A DNA stretch of 36,460 bases from NCBI GenBank assembly GCA_913048295.1, contig CAJWWK010000020.1, positions 1 through 36,460 of the forward strand, written 5' to 3'. Both the position numbers and the translations under genes were made by a program. The notes beneath the pieces are model-generated. The model saw only the letters and a program-made list of their open reading frames with translations, made no database searches and was not told where the DNA came from. Below are positions 1-8,442 of the stretch, piece by piece; position 1 is the first letter of the stretch, and each line of letters begins with the position of its first letter. This DNA comes from an uncultured Dehalococcoidia bacterium (GTDB lineage Bacteria; Chloroflexota; Dehalococcoidia; Lucifugimonadales; Lucifugimonadaceae).

Positions 1-844
1 CGTGCCGATCCATCTCCACGCGACCGGGCGACCGGATAGTGGCCGACTCAATTACGCCCCGCCTCACCAGCACCTCCTTGAACGCCGCCACTCCATAGAT
101 ATTCTCGAAATTAATCATTGGTAAAAAGCGCGTGTGATCCGCTCGGCCACCGTCGATGTCCCCAGAATCGAACTTGTTCCATATCGCACCAAGCACATCA
201 GAGAAGTGCGACGCCGGCATATTGCCACACATCCCGCGATCAAACTCAGATGGTAAGAATCTCCCGCTCGATCCGCCCATGATCCCTTCACACGCATCCC
301 CTGCCCGGGCAAGAACCTTTGTCGTCACGTGGCCACCCCACGTGGTCTCTTCTTTCAGCCACTTGATATGCACCGATCCGGTGATTACATCGATGAGCGT
401 GTCTGCATCCAACCCGAAACCGGCGTTGTGGTTCTGGATGAACACCGGAATATTCATCGCCTGATCCAGTTCATCGAAAAACCTAACAGCTTCGCTGCGA
501 TTCGTCGGACGGCTGTGCGGCGGCATCGCGATCACCGCGTCCACACCGACATCCTGCGCAACCTTCGCTAGCCCAATCGAGTGCGCATTGGAGATCCCGG
601 TCACGCCGGCGATAACCGGCATTCGACCGTCCGATACCGCCACTGACCGCTCGAAGATAATCCTCCGCTCATCGTCAGTGAGCACGTTGTACTCGCTCGC
701 CATCACCGGCGCCACAATGCCATGCGCACCCGACTCCACCGTGAAGTGCAGGATGGCGTCGACACCCTTGAGGTCGAGCGTCTCATCGGGATTGAACGGC
801 GTGGGCGTAATGCCGTAAATACCTCGGAACTGCTGGTCGGCCAT
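1..844 (-). CDS. DapA/NAL-superfamily lyase, partial at left edge
   Basis: I translated this by hand from an ATG at 844-842; it stays open for 281 codons and runs off the window. It begins MADQQFRGIYGITPTPFN, the usual first strand and TPF element of the dihydrodipicolinate synthase / N-acetylneuraminate lyase TIM-barrel family. These class I aldolases or dehydratases act on 2-oxo acids through a lysine Schiff base. The candidate lysine lies in IKWLKEETTWGGH. Two usual DapA features differ: the GTTGE element is replaced by VMASEY, and the YNVP-type tyrosine position reads IQNHNAG. It is therefore unlikely to be true dihydrodipicolinate synthase and is better called a family protein of unknown 2-oxo-acid substrate. 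It is the last gene of the minus-strand catabolic block but is separated from the next gene by tRNA-Gly. The family is about 300 residues, so only a short C-terminal part should be missing. Confidence 0.85.
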   Translation of the reverse strand, partial: MADQQFRGIYGITPTPFNPDETLDLKGVDAILHFTVESGAHGIVAPVMASEYNVLTDDERRIIFERSVAVSDGRMPVIAGVTGISNAHSIGLAKVAQDVGVDAVIAMPPHSRPTNRSEAVRFFDELDQAMNIPVFIQNHNAGFGLDADTLIDVITGSVHIKWLKEETTWGGHVTTKVLARAGDACEGIMGGSSGRFLPSEFDRGMCGNMPASHFSDVLGAIWNKFDSGDIDGGRADHTRFLPMINFENIYGVAAFKEVLVRRGVIESATIRSPGRVEMDRH

Positions 845-1249
845 GACTACCTCAGAAATTATGAAGGCTAGATTCAGAGTTGCAGCCTACGCCGCCAGAT
901 CACGATCGGGCAACCGATCCAACGTCACACCGTAGGCTCCCACTCGCCATCAACGCGCCCAGCGAATCACCGTCCCGGAATCTGCGGTCCCGCGCAGATG
1001 TTCGGAATCCAGCCACGCACACACCCGTCCACGCGAATCCTGCGCGGCCCGGGCCCGTGCGGCAGGCACCTCCGTGCCGTAGCCGACCTGTCCTAAATGT
1101 AATCGGGAAAGATCTCAAGCAGCCGATCACATCCTTCACGACACCCGCAAGCGAAGCCATCCTGAGGCACTCGAAGGATCCGCGTAGCGTCGAACGTCAC
1201 AGACGCGAAGAGACCCCGCAAATGCAGGGCCTCCTCGTTTACGTTTTCA
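845..1249. other. intergenic, no convincing gene
   Basis: This stretch lies between the DapA-like gene and tRNA-Gly. It has short open frames on both strands but none with a recognisable family or a ribosome binding site. One frame reads straight through the antisense of the tRNA, so it is not believable. A weak hairpin with two G-U pairs at 1212-1231 could be the tRNA terminator on the minus strand. Otherwise I see nothing. Confidence 0.5.
1212..1231 (-). terminator. weak hairpin downstream of tRNA-Gly
   Basis: On the minus strand, GGCCCTGC - ATTT - GCGGGGTC can form an 8-pair stem with two G-U pairs, about 20 bases after the tRNA 3' end. It is followed by TCTTCG rather than a run of T. It may end the tRNA transcript, but the call is weak. 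Confidence 0.25.
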
Positions 1250-1324
1250 TGGAGCGGAAGACGAGATTCGAACTCGCGACCCTCACCTTGGCAAGGTGAT
1301 GCTCTACCACTGAGCTACTTCCGC
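1250..1324 (-). tRNA. tRNA-Gly (anticodon GCC), CCA encoded
   Basis: The minus strand folds as a full cloverleaf. The acceptor GCGGAAG pairs with CTTCCGC, the D arm contains GCTC-AGTGGTAGA-GC, the anticodon stem carries loop TTGCCAA with anticodon GCC, and the T arm has GTTCGAAT. The discriminator is T at 1253 and the terminal CCA is genomically encoded at 1252-1250. Glycine GCC tRNAs read GGC and GGT codons. It sits alone between two catabolic genes. Confidence 0.96.
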
Positions 1325-1427
1325 TGGCACGTTCAACAGTAAGCATTCACAACCAGATGGTCAAGGTACTGAGAGCGTTGTTATCCTGGCGGGTCAGGAG
1401 TTGCCCGTTCGAATCAGGCCAAATCAT

Positions 1428-1460
1428 CCCGTCTCCCTGACAGAGAGGGAGTTAGAGCAT
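1428..1460. repeat. interspersed CTCCCT-AGGGAG hairpin repeat, copy 1
   Basis: CTCCCT (1433-1438) and AGGGAG (1446-1451) form an inverted repeat followed by TTAGAG. The layout matches the CCTCTCCCT...GAGAGGGTTAGGG units at 12364 and 12463. It lies in the non-coding stretch 1325-1586 between tRNA-Gly and the MDR reductase, in which I see nothing else. It looks like a small non-autonomous intergenic repeat; mobility is not shown. Confidence 0.5.
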
Positions 1461-1586
1461 GTGCTGAGCCTGCGGAAGTGGGTGGATTGCCGCCTTCGAT
1501 ATCGACTTCGACCGTCGCCAGCACGAAAAACTCGAACCCGTAGCAGGCAACGCGACTTCACCTGAAAATCGGAACCGGCCCGCGAG

Positions 1587-2597
1587 TTATTCGCTGACCT
1601 TCACCAGCCGCTTACCGAAATTTTCGCCGCGGAGCAGACCAATGAAGGCCGCTGGCGCATTCTCAAAGCCATCGACAACGTCCTCACGATATTTGAGTTG
1701 ACCGTCTCTGACCCACTCCGCCAGCCGGGCCCGCCCGACCTCGTGCTGCAACTCGTAATTGGTGACCATCAGGCCCTGGGCAGTCGACTGCGTTCGCAGC
1801 AGATTCCCGATATTGCGGGGCCCCTGCGGCGGGTCGATGGCGTTGTACTGCGAGATCTGCCCGCAAATAGCAATCCGTGCACCCTTGGCGAGGTTCTCAA
1901 AGACGGCGTCGAGGACCGGACCGCCAACGTTGTCGAAATACACATCGATACCGTCCGGGCAGAGTCGGCCGAACTCAGCGGTCACATCCTGTGTTTTGTA
2001 GTTGATTGCGGCATCGAACCCGAGATCATCGACTACGTACGCACACTTCTCGTCACTGCCCGCAACACCGATCACCCGGCAGCCGTTGATTCTGCCGATC
2101 TGCCCGACGACCGCGCCCACCGCTCCCGAGGCAGCCGATACCACCAGCACGTCGCCAGCCTTCGGTTTTCCAACCTCCAGCAGGCCAAAGTAGGCGGTCA
2201 GGCCGGGCATGCCGAGCACCCCGAGCGCGGTTGATATTGGACCCAACGAAGAATCGACCATTTTGAGCGTGTGATCCGGAACCACACCCCATTCCTGCCA
2301 GCCGATGCGCGCGCGAACGACGTCGCCAACCGTGTAAGCTGACGATTCGCTCTCCTCGACCCGCGCAACCACCTCGCCGGTCATTACTTCACCCGGCTCG
2401 AGAGGAGTGGCGTACGAAGGCCCCGACCGCATCCGGCCCCTCATGTAGGGATCGAGCGACATGTATAACGTGCGGATCAGCACATCGCCGTGCTGCGGCT
2501 CCGGGACCCGCGATTCAACAAGCTCGAAATTTTCCCGCTCAGGTTCACCGATGGGTCGGCTTGCCATTATCCACGCTCGGTTCATCACTTCTGGCAT
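1587..2597 (-). CDS. NADP-dependent MDR-family oxidoreductase (CurA/PTGR-like)
   Basis: A 336-residue zinc-independent medium-chain dehydrogenase/reductase of the leukotriene B4 dehydrogenase / 2-alkenal reductase type. It begins MPEVMNRAWIMASRP and carries SLDPYMRGRM, which is diagnostic of this subfamily. The Rossmann nucleotide-binding loop is VSAASGAVGAVVGQIG at about residues 145-170, with GSDEK downstream as expected for NADP(H). There are no cysteine/histidine zinc ligands. Family members reduce the C=C double bond of alpha,beta-unsaturated ketones or aldehydes. The start ATG has GGAG six bases upstream. It follows HyuA by 42 bases on the same strand, so it is probably cotranscribed with the hydantoinase-type genes and may reduce an enone made by that pathway. 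The exact substrate is unknown. Confidence 0.92.
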   Translation of the reverse strand: MPEVMNRAWIMASRPIGEPERENFELVESRVPEPQHGDVLIRTLYMSLDPYMRGRMRSGPSYATPLEPGEVMTGEVVARVEESESSAYTVGDVVRARIGWQEWGVVPDHTLKMVDSSLGPISTALGVLGMPGLTAYFGLLEVGKPKAGDVLVVSAASGAVGAVVGQIGRINGCRVIGVAGSDEKCAYVVDDLGFDAAINYKTQDVTAEFGRLCPDGIDVYFDNVGGPVLDAVFENLAKGARIAICGQISQYNAIDPPQGPRNIGNLLRTQSTAQGLMVTNYELQHEVGRARLAEWVRDGQLKYREDVVDGFENAPAAFIGLLRGENFGKRLVKVSE

Positions 2598-2639
2598 ATC
2601 CAGCTCCGTTGTTACTGTGCCTATGATCGGAACATTACT

Positions 2640-4787
2640 TTATCGCTGCTCGATCGTCAGGTTGCCATATTCATCGACCGTCACCTGCCATGCCGGTTGA
2701 ACGACCGTGGTAGCGTCGGGCTCCTCAATTAACGCGGGGCCGTCGAACACCACTCCCGGCGGTAACTTCGCCCGGTCGTAAACCGTGGTCTGCAAGAAAC
2801 CAATTGTGCCATCGCCACTGGCGTTCGCGTCGTTTTCTGCGAAGTACACGGGACGCTCACCCTTCTCGGCGACCGACGCATCGGCACCGCCTGCATCGAG
2901 CTTTCGCATCCGGGGCCTGGCGATCTTTCCCACGGTGGTCAAACGAAGGTTGACCAGCTCCACCGGTTCGTCGTTCGCACGAAAGCCGTAAGCGGTTTCA
3001 TGGGCCTCATGGAACGATTCGATCAACTCTTTCATCCAAGCGTCGTCAATCTCCCGACGATCGGGCGTCGCTATGCTCAACTCGAAGCTCTGACCCCAGT
3101 AACGCATTTCGACCGAGCGCTCGAACGTGGGATCGCCCGAAGCCGATGCCGCCGCTCTGTGCGCCTCTGCTCCAGCAGCCTCAAGCCGTTCGAATTCGCT
3201 CGCAATACGTGAAAATTCAACCTCGTCGGACCTGACGATCAGGGTTGCCGATCCCTCCATCCGTACGTCCGTAACCAGTAGTCCCAGCGCTGATGCAGTA
3301 CCAGGCCCCAGCGGGATCAAAACTCTCGGAATACCGGCCTGCTCAGCGATTCGAACGGCATGGGCGGGCCCGGCACCCCCGAACCCAATCAACATGAAGT
3401 CCCTGGGGTCGTGTCCACGCTGGACGGACACCAGTCGAAGGGCGTTCACCATCGCGGTGTTGGCAATCTCGATAATTCCGTGCGCCGCGCCTTCGATCGA
3501 CAGGCCGAGTGGTTCCGCACAAGCCTTGCGAATCGCCTCGCGAGCACCCGCAACATCAAGCGACATTTCGCCACCGGCAAAGTAGTTCGGGTCGAGCCGG
3601 CCAAGCACCAGGTTGGCGTCGGTAATAGTCGGTTCAGTACCGCCAAGGCCATAGCAAACCGGCCCGGGTTCGGCTCCTGCAGAATGCGGCCCAACCCGCA
3701 GCGCCCCGCCGGAATCGACCCACGCTATCGAACCACCACCGGCACCTATTTCGACGAGGTCCACGACAGGAGTCCGAATCGGGTAGCCCGACGCTCCACC
3801 GAACGCCCCGGTGCCGTTCTGTGCCGCGCCGCCAACACTGTAATCCTTCGTCACATGGGGCTTTCCATCGCGGATGAGGCTGGCCTTGGCGGTCGTACCG
3901 CCCATGTCGAACGATATGACATCCGGGTGCCCCAGCGCCGATCCGAGCGCCGCCGCCGCGACTGCACCTGCAGCGGGACCGGATTCGACCATGAACACCG
4001 GCGACTGTGATGCCGCCTCAGCGGGGTACACACCACCGTTCGACTGCATCACCAGCAGTTCGGAACTAATGCCCGAGGCAAGCAGTTTTTCGCTGATCGA
4101 AGCCAGGTATGTGCTGACGATCGGAGAGACCGACGCATTGATAATCGTGGTCGACGCCCGCAGATATTCACGGAACTCGGGGACCACGTCGGAGGAGAGC
4201 GAGATTATTACGTTGGGAAGCCGGGCCCGCAGGGCTTTGCCAACACGCTGTTCGTGATCGGGATTTCGGTATGAGTGGAGCAGGCATACGGCAACGGCCT
4301 CGACACCCGATTCAGCTATATGTTCGACAACGCTGTCGACCGCGGCATCGTCCAGCGGGGTGACTACCTGGCCTTTCGCATCGAGGCGCTCCGGTACCTC
4401 GAAGCAGAGCTGGCGTGGCACGAGCGGTGCTGGCTTTTCAAACTGAAGATCGTACAGCGAGGGCCGTATCTGGCGGGCGATTTCGAGCATGTCGCGAAAG
4501 CCCTCGGTGGTAATGAATGCCGTCTTTGCCAACTTGCCCTCGATAATGGCGTTGGTGGCGACAGTGGTTGCATGCACCACGTGCTCTACGGTTTCCGGCG
4601 CAATCCCGCCGTCCATGCTGAGTAGTTTTTGCACCGCAGAAATAAAAGCCGCACCGGGGTCTGCCGGGGTGGACAGCACCTTGGAGGTTGTGACCTGCCC
4701 GGTTTCCGAATCGACGAGCGTTCCGTCGGTGAATGTCCCGCCGATATCGACGCCGATCCTGTACCGGCCATCCGCTGCTGCGGTCAA
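2640..4787 (-). CDS. hyuA: Hydantoinase/oxoprolinase family protein, HyuA-type subunit
   Basis: A 715-residue HyuA-type subunit. The N-terminal ASKHA ATPase loop reads GVDIGGTFTDGTLVD (about residues 12-26) and the second phosphate-binding loop is FDMGGTTAKASLI in the middle of the protein. GFGGAGPAHA follows, also typical of hydantoinase A, 5-oxoprolinase N-halves and acetone-carboxylase beta subunits. These proteins use ATP to activate cyclic amides or ketones together with a HyuB partner. The start is TTG at 4787: GGGAG lies eight bases upstream, and the TTG overlaps the TGA of the preceding hyuB gene (shared TTGA), which indicates translational coupling. Without the substrate one cannot choose between N-methylhydantoinase, oxoprolinase or carboxylase activity. 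Confidence 0.93.
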   Translation of the reverse strand: MTAAADGRYRIGVDIGGTFTDGTLVDSETGQVTTSKVLSTPADPGAAFISAVQKLLSMDGGIAPETVEHVVHATTVATNAIIEGKLAKTAFITTEGFRDMLEIARQIRPSLYDLQFEKPAPLVPRQLCFEVPERLDAKGQVVTPLDDAAVDSVVEHIAESGVEAVAVCLLHSYRNPDHEQRVGKALRARLPNVIISLSSDVVPEFREYLRASTTIINASVSPIVSTYLASISEKLLASGISSELLVMQSNGGVYPAEAASQSPVFMVESGPAAGAVAAAALGSALGHPDVISFDMGGTTAKASLIRDGKPHVTKDYSVGGAAQNGTGAFGGASGYPIRTPVVDLVEIGAGGGSIAWVDSGGALRVGPHSAGAEPGPVCYGLGGTEPTITDANLVLGRLDPNYFAGGEMSLDVAGAREAIRKACAEPLGLSIEGAAHGIIEIANTAMVNALRLVSVQRGHDPRDFMLIGFGGAGPAHAVRIAEQAGIPRVLIPLGPGTASALGLLVTDVRMEGSATLIVRSDEVEFSRIASEFERLEAAGAEAHRAAASASGDPTFERSVEMRYWGQSFELSIATPDRREIDDAWMKELIESFHEAHETAYGFRANDEPVELVNLRLTTVGKIARPRMRKLDAGGADASVAEKGERPVYFAENDANASGDGTIGFLQTTVYDRAKLPPGVVFDGPALIEEPDATTVVQPAWQVTVDEYGNLTIEQR

Positions 4788-6562
4788 TTGCTCAGCTCCC
4801 TCGAATTACTCATCAGTGTTCTTGCTTTTAGTGTGGCCGCTTCGTCGACCAGGTTCGTATGCTCATCGATCACCACTCCGTAAAATTCGTGCGCCCTTTC
4901 ACGATTTACTTTGCCGCCAATGACGTCTCGCAGCACCATATGTGGGTCACGTTCTTCGGGCGGGCCGTAACCGCCGCCTCCAGGGGTCTGAAAACTTACA
5001 GTATCGCCAGGTTGCAGTTCGATTACACACTTGGAAGTGAGTTCAACCACCCCGGCGTTTGGACCATCGGGACCTTCAGGGTTCAGGATGTAATACGCCT
5101 TCCTGCCGTCTTTGCCTCCGAAGATTCCCTGGGGACCGGCGATATCGCGGTCCGAGAGAATCGTGAACGTGGCGGGGTCGTCTGGAAAGTGGTAATCGCG
5201 CCTCATGCCGAGGCCGCCCCGGAACTTGCCGGGGCCCTCTGAGTTCTCTATCAGCGACAGCCGGGTCACCCGCATCGGAAAGTGCGATTCGATCTCCTCG
5301 ACGGGAGCGTTTTCGGTATTCTGCCCGTGTTGTTGAACGGCGTCGGGGCCGTCAGAAGTGGCCCTTGCGCCGTAGCCCCCGGCCAGCGCTTCGTAATTGC
5401 AGTGATATTCGCCGGTTTCGCGGTCGATTATTCCGAATCCGGCCTGGGCCATCATGGCCTTGGTGGCAGCGGCGATTTTCGTTGGCATTCCGGGGGCGAG
5501 GGCACGGAACAGCATGTCGTTGATCCGCACCTGCGTCTCCCACCCACCCACGACCGGTGCCGGGTGCACGGCATGCACCACGGTGCCGGCCGGCGCGTTC
5601 ATCCGGACGTGCCGATAGAACCCGTAATTGACTGGCATATCGGGGGCCATGAGTGCGCGGAGCGCGAACGCACAGGCCGAAAAAGTCATCGCCTTCGTCG
5701 AATTCACCGGGGCCCGCCGCTGCGGATCACAACCTGCAAAATCGAAGAACACGGTTTCGCCTTCGATTGTGATTTTCGCCTTGAGTTTCACTACCTGATC
5801 GGTGAACCCATCGAAATCGAGAAAACCTTCGGTCTCGTAAACACCGTCAGGAATCGCGGCTATTTCGGATCTGGTCCGCCGGTCGGTGTAGTCGATTACG
5901 GCCGCGACGTAGCGATCGAACTCGGGTATTCCGTATTTTTCGACAAGGTCGGTCAACCGGCGCGCACCAACGGTGTTGGCCGCCACCTGCGCACGGAAAT
6001 CACCTGAAGTAACGCGCTTCGACCTGATCTGCGCGAGTAGCAGTTTGAAAATATCCTCGGAGATCACGCCATTTTTGACCAGTTTCACAGGAGGGATGAT
6101 CACTCCCTCCTGAAAAATCTCCTGGAATGGACCGATCGAGGCCGGTGCGCCGCCACCAACATCGACGTGGTGCGCAAGAGATGCGACATAGCCAACCAGT
6201 TCGCCCTCGTGGTGTACCGGGCCGAACACCGTGACATCGTTGAGGTGCGAGCCCCCTCCGAACGGGTTGTTCACCACCAACATGTCGCCGGGCCCGAGGT
6301 TCTCCGCCCCGTAGGTCTTTACGGAAGTCGGTATCAGTTCGACGAATGAGCCGAGATGCACGGGCTGGGTGAACGCCTGCGCAATGGGCCTGCAGTCGCG
6401 ATCGAAGAACGCACACGAAAAGTCCTGCCGGGTCTTCACATTTGTAGAATAGGCCGACCGACGGAGCGCGACCGCCATCTCTTCGGCGACCTGCACCAGT
6501 GCCGACCGGACGACTTCGAACTGGATGGCGTCTAGTTTCGGGTCCGGACGTTCACCTGCCAC
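4784..6562 (-). CDS. hyuB: Hydantoinase B/oxoprolinase family protein, HyuB paralog 1
   Basis: A HyuB-type subunit of 592 residues. Shared family motifs include AEEMAVALRRSAYSTNVKTR near the start, CAFFDRD, PVHLGSF, NNPFGGGSHLND, ASLAHHVDVGGGAPAS and a C-terminal TPGGGGYG. I chose GTG at 6562: AGGAG lies seven bases upstream, and the family homology begins a few codons later. An upstream ATG at 6646 would lie inside the preceding gene with no homology. The start overlaps the end of HyuB paralog 2 by 11 bases, and the stop overlaps the HyuA start. The protein is collinear with its neighbour over the whole length and more than half identical by eye, so the pair comes from a tandem duplication. 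It probably forms a complex with HyuA. Confidence 0.92.
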   Translation of the reverse strand: MAGERPDPKLDAIQFEVVRSALVQVAEEMAVALRRSAYSTNVKTRQDFSCAFFDRDCRPIAQAFTQPVHLGSFVELIPTSVKTYGAENLGPGDMLVVNNPFGGGSHLNDVTVFGPVHHEGELVGYVASLAHHVDVGGGAPASIGPFQEIFQEGVIIPPVKLVKNGVISEDIFKLLLAQIRSKRVTSGDFRAQVAANTVGARRLTDLVEKYGIPEFDRYVAAVIDYTDRRTRSEIAAIPDGVYETEGFLDFDGFTDQVVKLKAKITIEGETVFFDFAGCDPQRRAPVNSTKAMTFSACAFALRALMAPDMPVNYGFYRHVRMNAPAGTVVHAVHPAPVVGGWETQVRINDMLFRALAPGMPTKIAAATKAMMAQAGFGIIDRETGEYHCNYEALAGGYGARATSDGPDAVQQHGQNTENAPVEEIESHFPMRVTRLSLIENSEGPGKFRGGLGMRRDYHFPDDPATFTILSDRDIAGPQGIFGGKDGRKAYYILNPEGPDGPNAGVVELTSKCVIELQPGDTVSFQTPGGGGYGPPEERDPHMVLRDVIGGKVNRERAHEFYGVVIDEHTNLVDEAATLKARTLMSNSRELSN

Positions 6563-8330
6563 GTCGCAGCTCCTGCGTAGCCGGTTCGTTGATTTTCCCC
6601 GTTCCCGGGCCCTGCGCGAAGTCGACCACGACACCATAGCGGTCACGCGCCCGCTCTACTGAAATCTTAAGCTGGGCAACATCATAGAGAACCCTGATCG
6701 GATCCCGCGCAAACGGGTCACCGTAACCGCCGCCACCAGAGGTCCGATAACTGATCACATCGCCGGGCAATAGCTGCACAGTCGTCTTGGAAGAGAGATG
6801 GTCCTCACTGCCACCGTCAGCCCCGCCCTCGGCCCGTATCAGTGCGTAGGTGGACGTGCTTCCGGGGCCGCCGCCGAACAGGCCGTGTGGCCCGGCCTTG
6901 TCACGGTCGGCAAGAACCGTGAACGTAGCCTCTTCCGGAAACATGTAGTCGCGGCGCAGGCCGAGTCCGCCCCTGAATTCACCGGGCCCCTCGGAATCGG
7001 GCACCAGTTCGTACCGGGTGATGCGTACCGGGTAATTGATCTCGGTTTCTTCGACCGGGGCGTTCTCGGTGTTCTGACCGTGGCACTGGACTGCGTCGGG
7101 GCCATCGGAAGTCGAGCGCCCGCCAAACCCCCCGGCGAGCGTTTCGAGGAAGCAGTAGTACTCGCCCGTTTCCGGGTTTTCGCCACCGAAACCGGCGTGG
7201 CACTGCATGGCTTTAGTCCCGGCGGCAACGACGTCGGGCATCGCCGGGGCAAGCGCCTTGAAAATCAGGTCGTTCAACCGAACGTGGGTCTCCCAGCCGC
7301 CAACCACCGGGGCCGGGTGGACACAGTTGGTAACCGTGCCCTCGGGCGCATGAACCTTCACGTACCGATAAAAACCGTCGTTCACGGGCAGGTCACGGTC
7401 CATCAGCGCCCGGAGTGCATATGCGCAGGCCGAGAATGTCTGGGCGAATGTCGAATTGACCGGAGCACGACGCTCGGGGTCTGAACCGGTCGTGTCGAAA
7501 CTAACACCGTCATGGTCGATCGTGATCTTCACGGCAATGTTCACAACGTCATCGGTAAATCCGTCGTTATCGACGAACCCCTTCGCAGAAAACACGCCGT
7601 GCGGAAGTTTCGCTACTTCAGCACGAGTCCGGCGGTCGGTGTACTCGATTATCTCGTCGATGTACCGGTTGAATTCGGCAAGCCCATAACGGTCGATTAT
7701 TTCGTCGATGCGCAGCGCACCGGTGCGGTTCGATGCAATCTGGGCACGGAAGTCGCCAGCAGTTTCACGTTTCGACCGAATCTGGGCCAACACGAGCCGG
7801 AACAGGTCATCGTCGATCTCGCCGCCGGCCACCAGCTTGATCGGAGGGATAATGATCCCCTCCTGGAATACTTCCCGGAAGGCACCGACCGAAGCTGGAG
7901 CCCCGCCACCGACATCGACATGATGGGCAAGGCAGGCCGTGTAGCCCACGAGTTCGTCCTGCCAGAAGACTGGTCCGATTAGCGAGATGTCGTTCAGGTG
8001 AACACCCCCGCCGTACGGGTCGTTCGAAAGGATCATGTCACCGGGGCCGAGGTTGTCGGGGCCGTAGCGGGTCACAGCTATCGGGACGTGCCTGACGAAC
8101 GATCCGAGATGCACCGGCTGGGTGAAGGCCTGGGCGACCGACCGCAGGTCTTTATCGAAAAAGGCGCAGGAAAAATCCTGACGGGTCTTCACATTCGTCG
8201 AATAGGCCGACCGCCTGAGGGCAATGGCCATCTCCTCCGTCGCCTGTGTGAGGGCGTTGCGGATGACTTCGAACTTTATCGGGTCAATGCCGGTGCCTTC
8301 CGGCCTGTCAGTTGTAACAGATGCTGTCAT
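6552..8330 (-). CDS. hyuB: Hydantoinase B/oxoprolinase family protein, HyuB paralog 2
   Basis: The second HyuB-type subunit, also 592 residues when started at ATG 8330 (MTASVTTDRPEG). The longer frame to 8471 adds 47 residues with no family likeness. Motifs are EEMAIALRRSAYSTNVKTRQ, CAFFDKD, SNDPYGGGVHLND, CLAHHVDVGGGAPAS and RTSGGGGYGDP. There is no clear Shine-Dalgarno; a TATCAT box sits only nine bases upstream of the ATG, so a leaderless transcript is possible. It follows the MBL-fold gene by 112 bases and overlaps HyuB paralog 1. HyuB subunits act with HyuA on cyclic amides or related substrates. Two full-length B genes beside a single A gene suggest either a heteromeric B-B'-A enzyme or alternative partners. 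Confidence 0.92.
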   Translation of the reverse strand: MTASVTTDRPEGTGIDPIKFEVIRNALTQATEEMAIALRRSAYSTNVKTRQDFSCAFFDKDLRSVAQAFTQPVHLGSFVRHVPIAVTRYGPDNLGPGDMILSNDPYGGGVHLNDISLIGPVFWQDELVGYTACLAHHVDVGGGAPASVGAFREVFQEGIIIPPIKLVAGGEIDDDLFRLVLAQIRSKRETAGDFRAQIASNRTGALRIDEIIDRYGLAEFNRYIDEIIEYTDRRTRAEVAKLPHGVFSAKGFVDNDGFTDDVVNIAVKITIDHDGVSFDTTGSDPERRAPVNSTFAQTFSACAYALRALMDRDLPVNDGFYRYVKVHAPEGTVTNCVHPAPVVGGWETHVRLNDLIFKALAPAMPDVVAAGTKAMQCHAGFGGENPETGEYYCFLETLAGGFGGRSTSDGPDAVQCHGQNTENAPVEETEINYPVRITRYELVPDSEGPGEFRGGLGLRRDYMFPEEATFTVLADRDKAGPHGLFGGGPGSTSTYALIRAEGGADGGSEDHLSSKTTVQLLPGDVISYRTSGGGGYGDPFARDPIRVLYDVAQLKISVERARDRYGVVVDFAQGPGTGKINEPATQELRRGR

Positions 8331-8442
8331 TAGGCAAAGATGATAGTCCGACGGAGACCGATTACGCGTGCTATTTTCGTGGTTCTGAAGGCACGGTTTC
8401 CCCAGACTGCCACCGAACCAGCGCCGGGTGCGAGACTCGAAG

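Noticed and set aside
880-1299. 139-codon plus-strand frame ending MERKTRFELATLTLAR
   Set aside because: Its C-terminal end is the antisense reading of tRNA-Gly, a familiar false protein, and the rest has no family likeness.
5282-6007. 241-codon plus-strand open frame
   Set aside because: Antisense shadow of hyuB paralog 1; no motifs or ribosome site.
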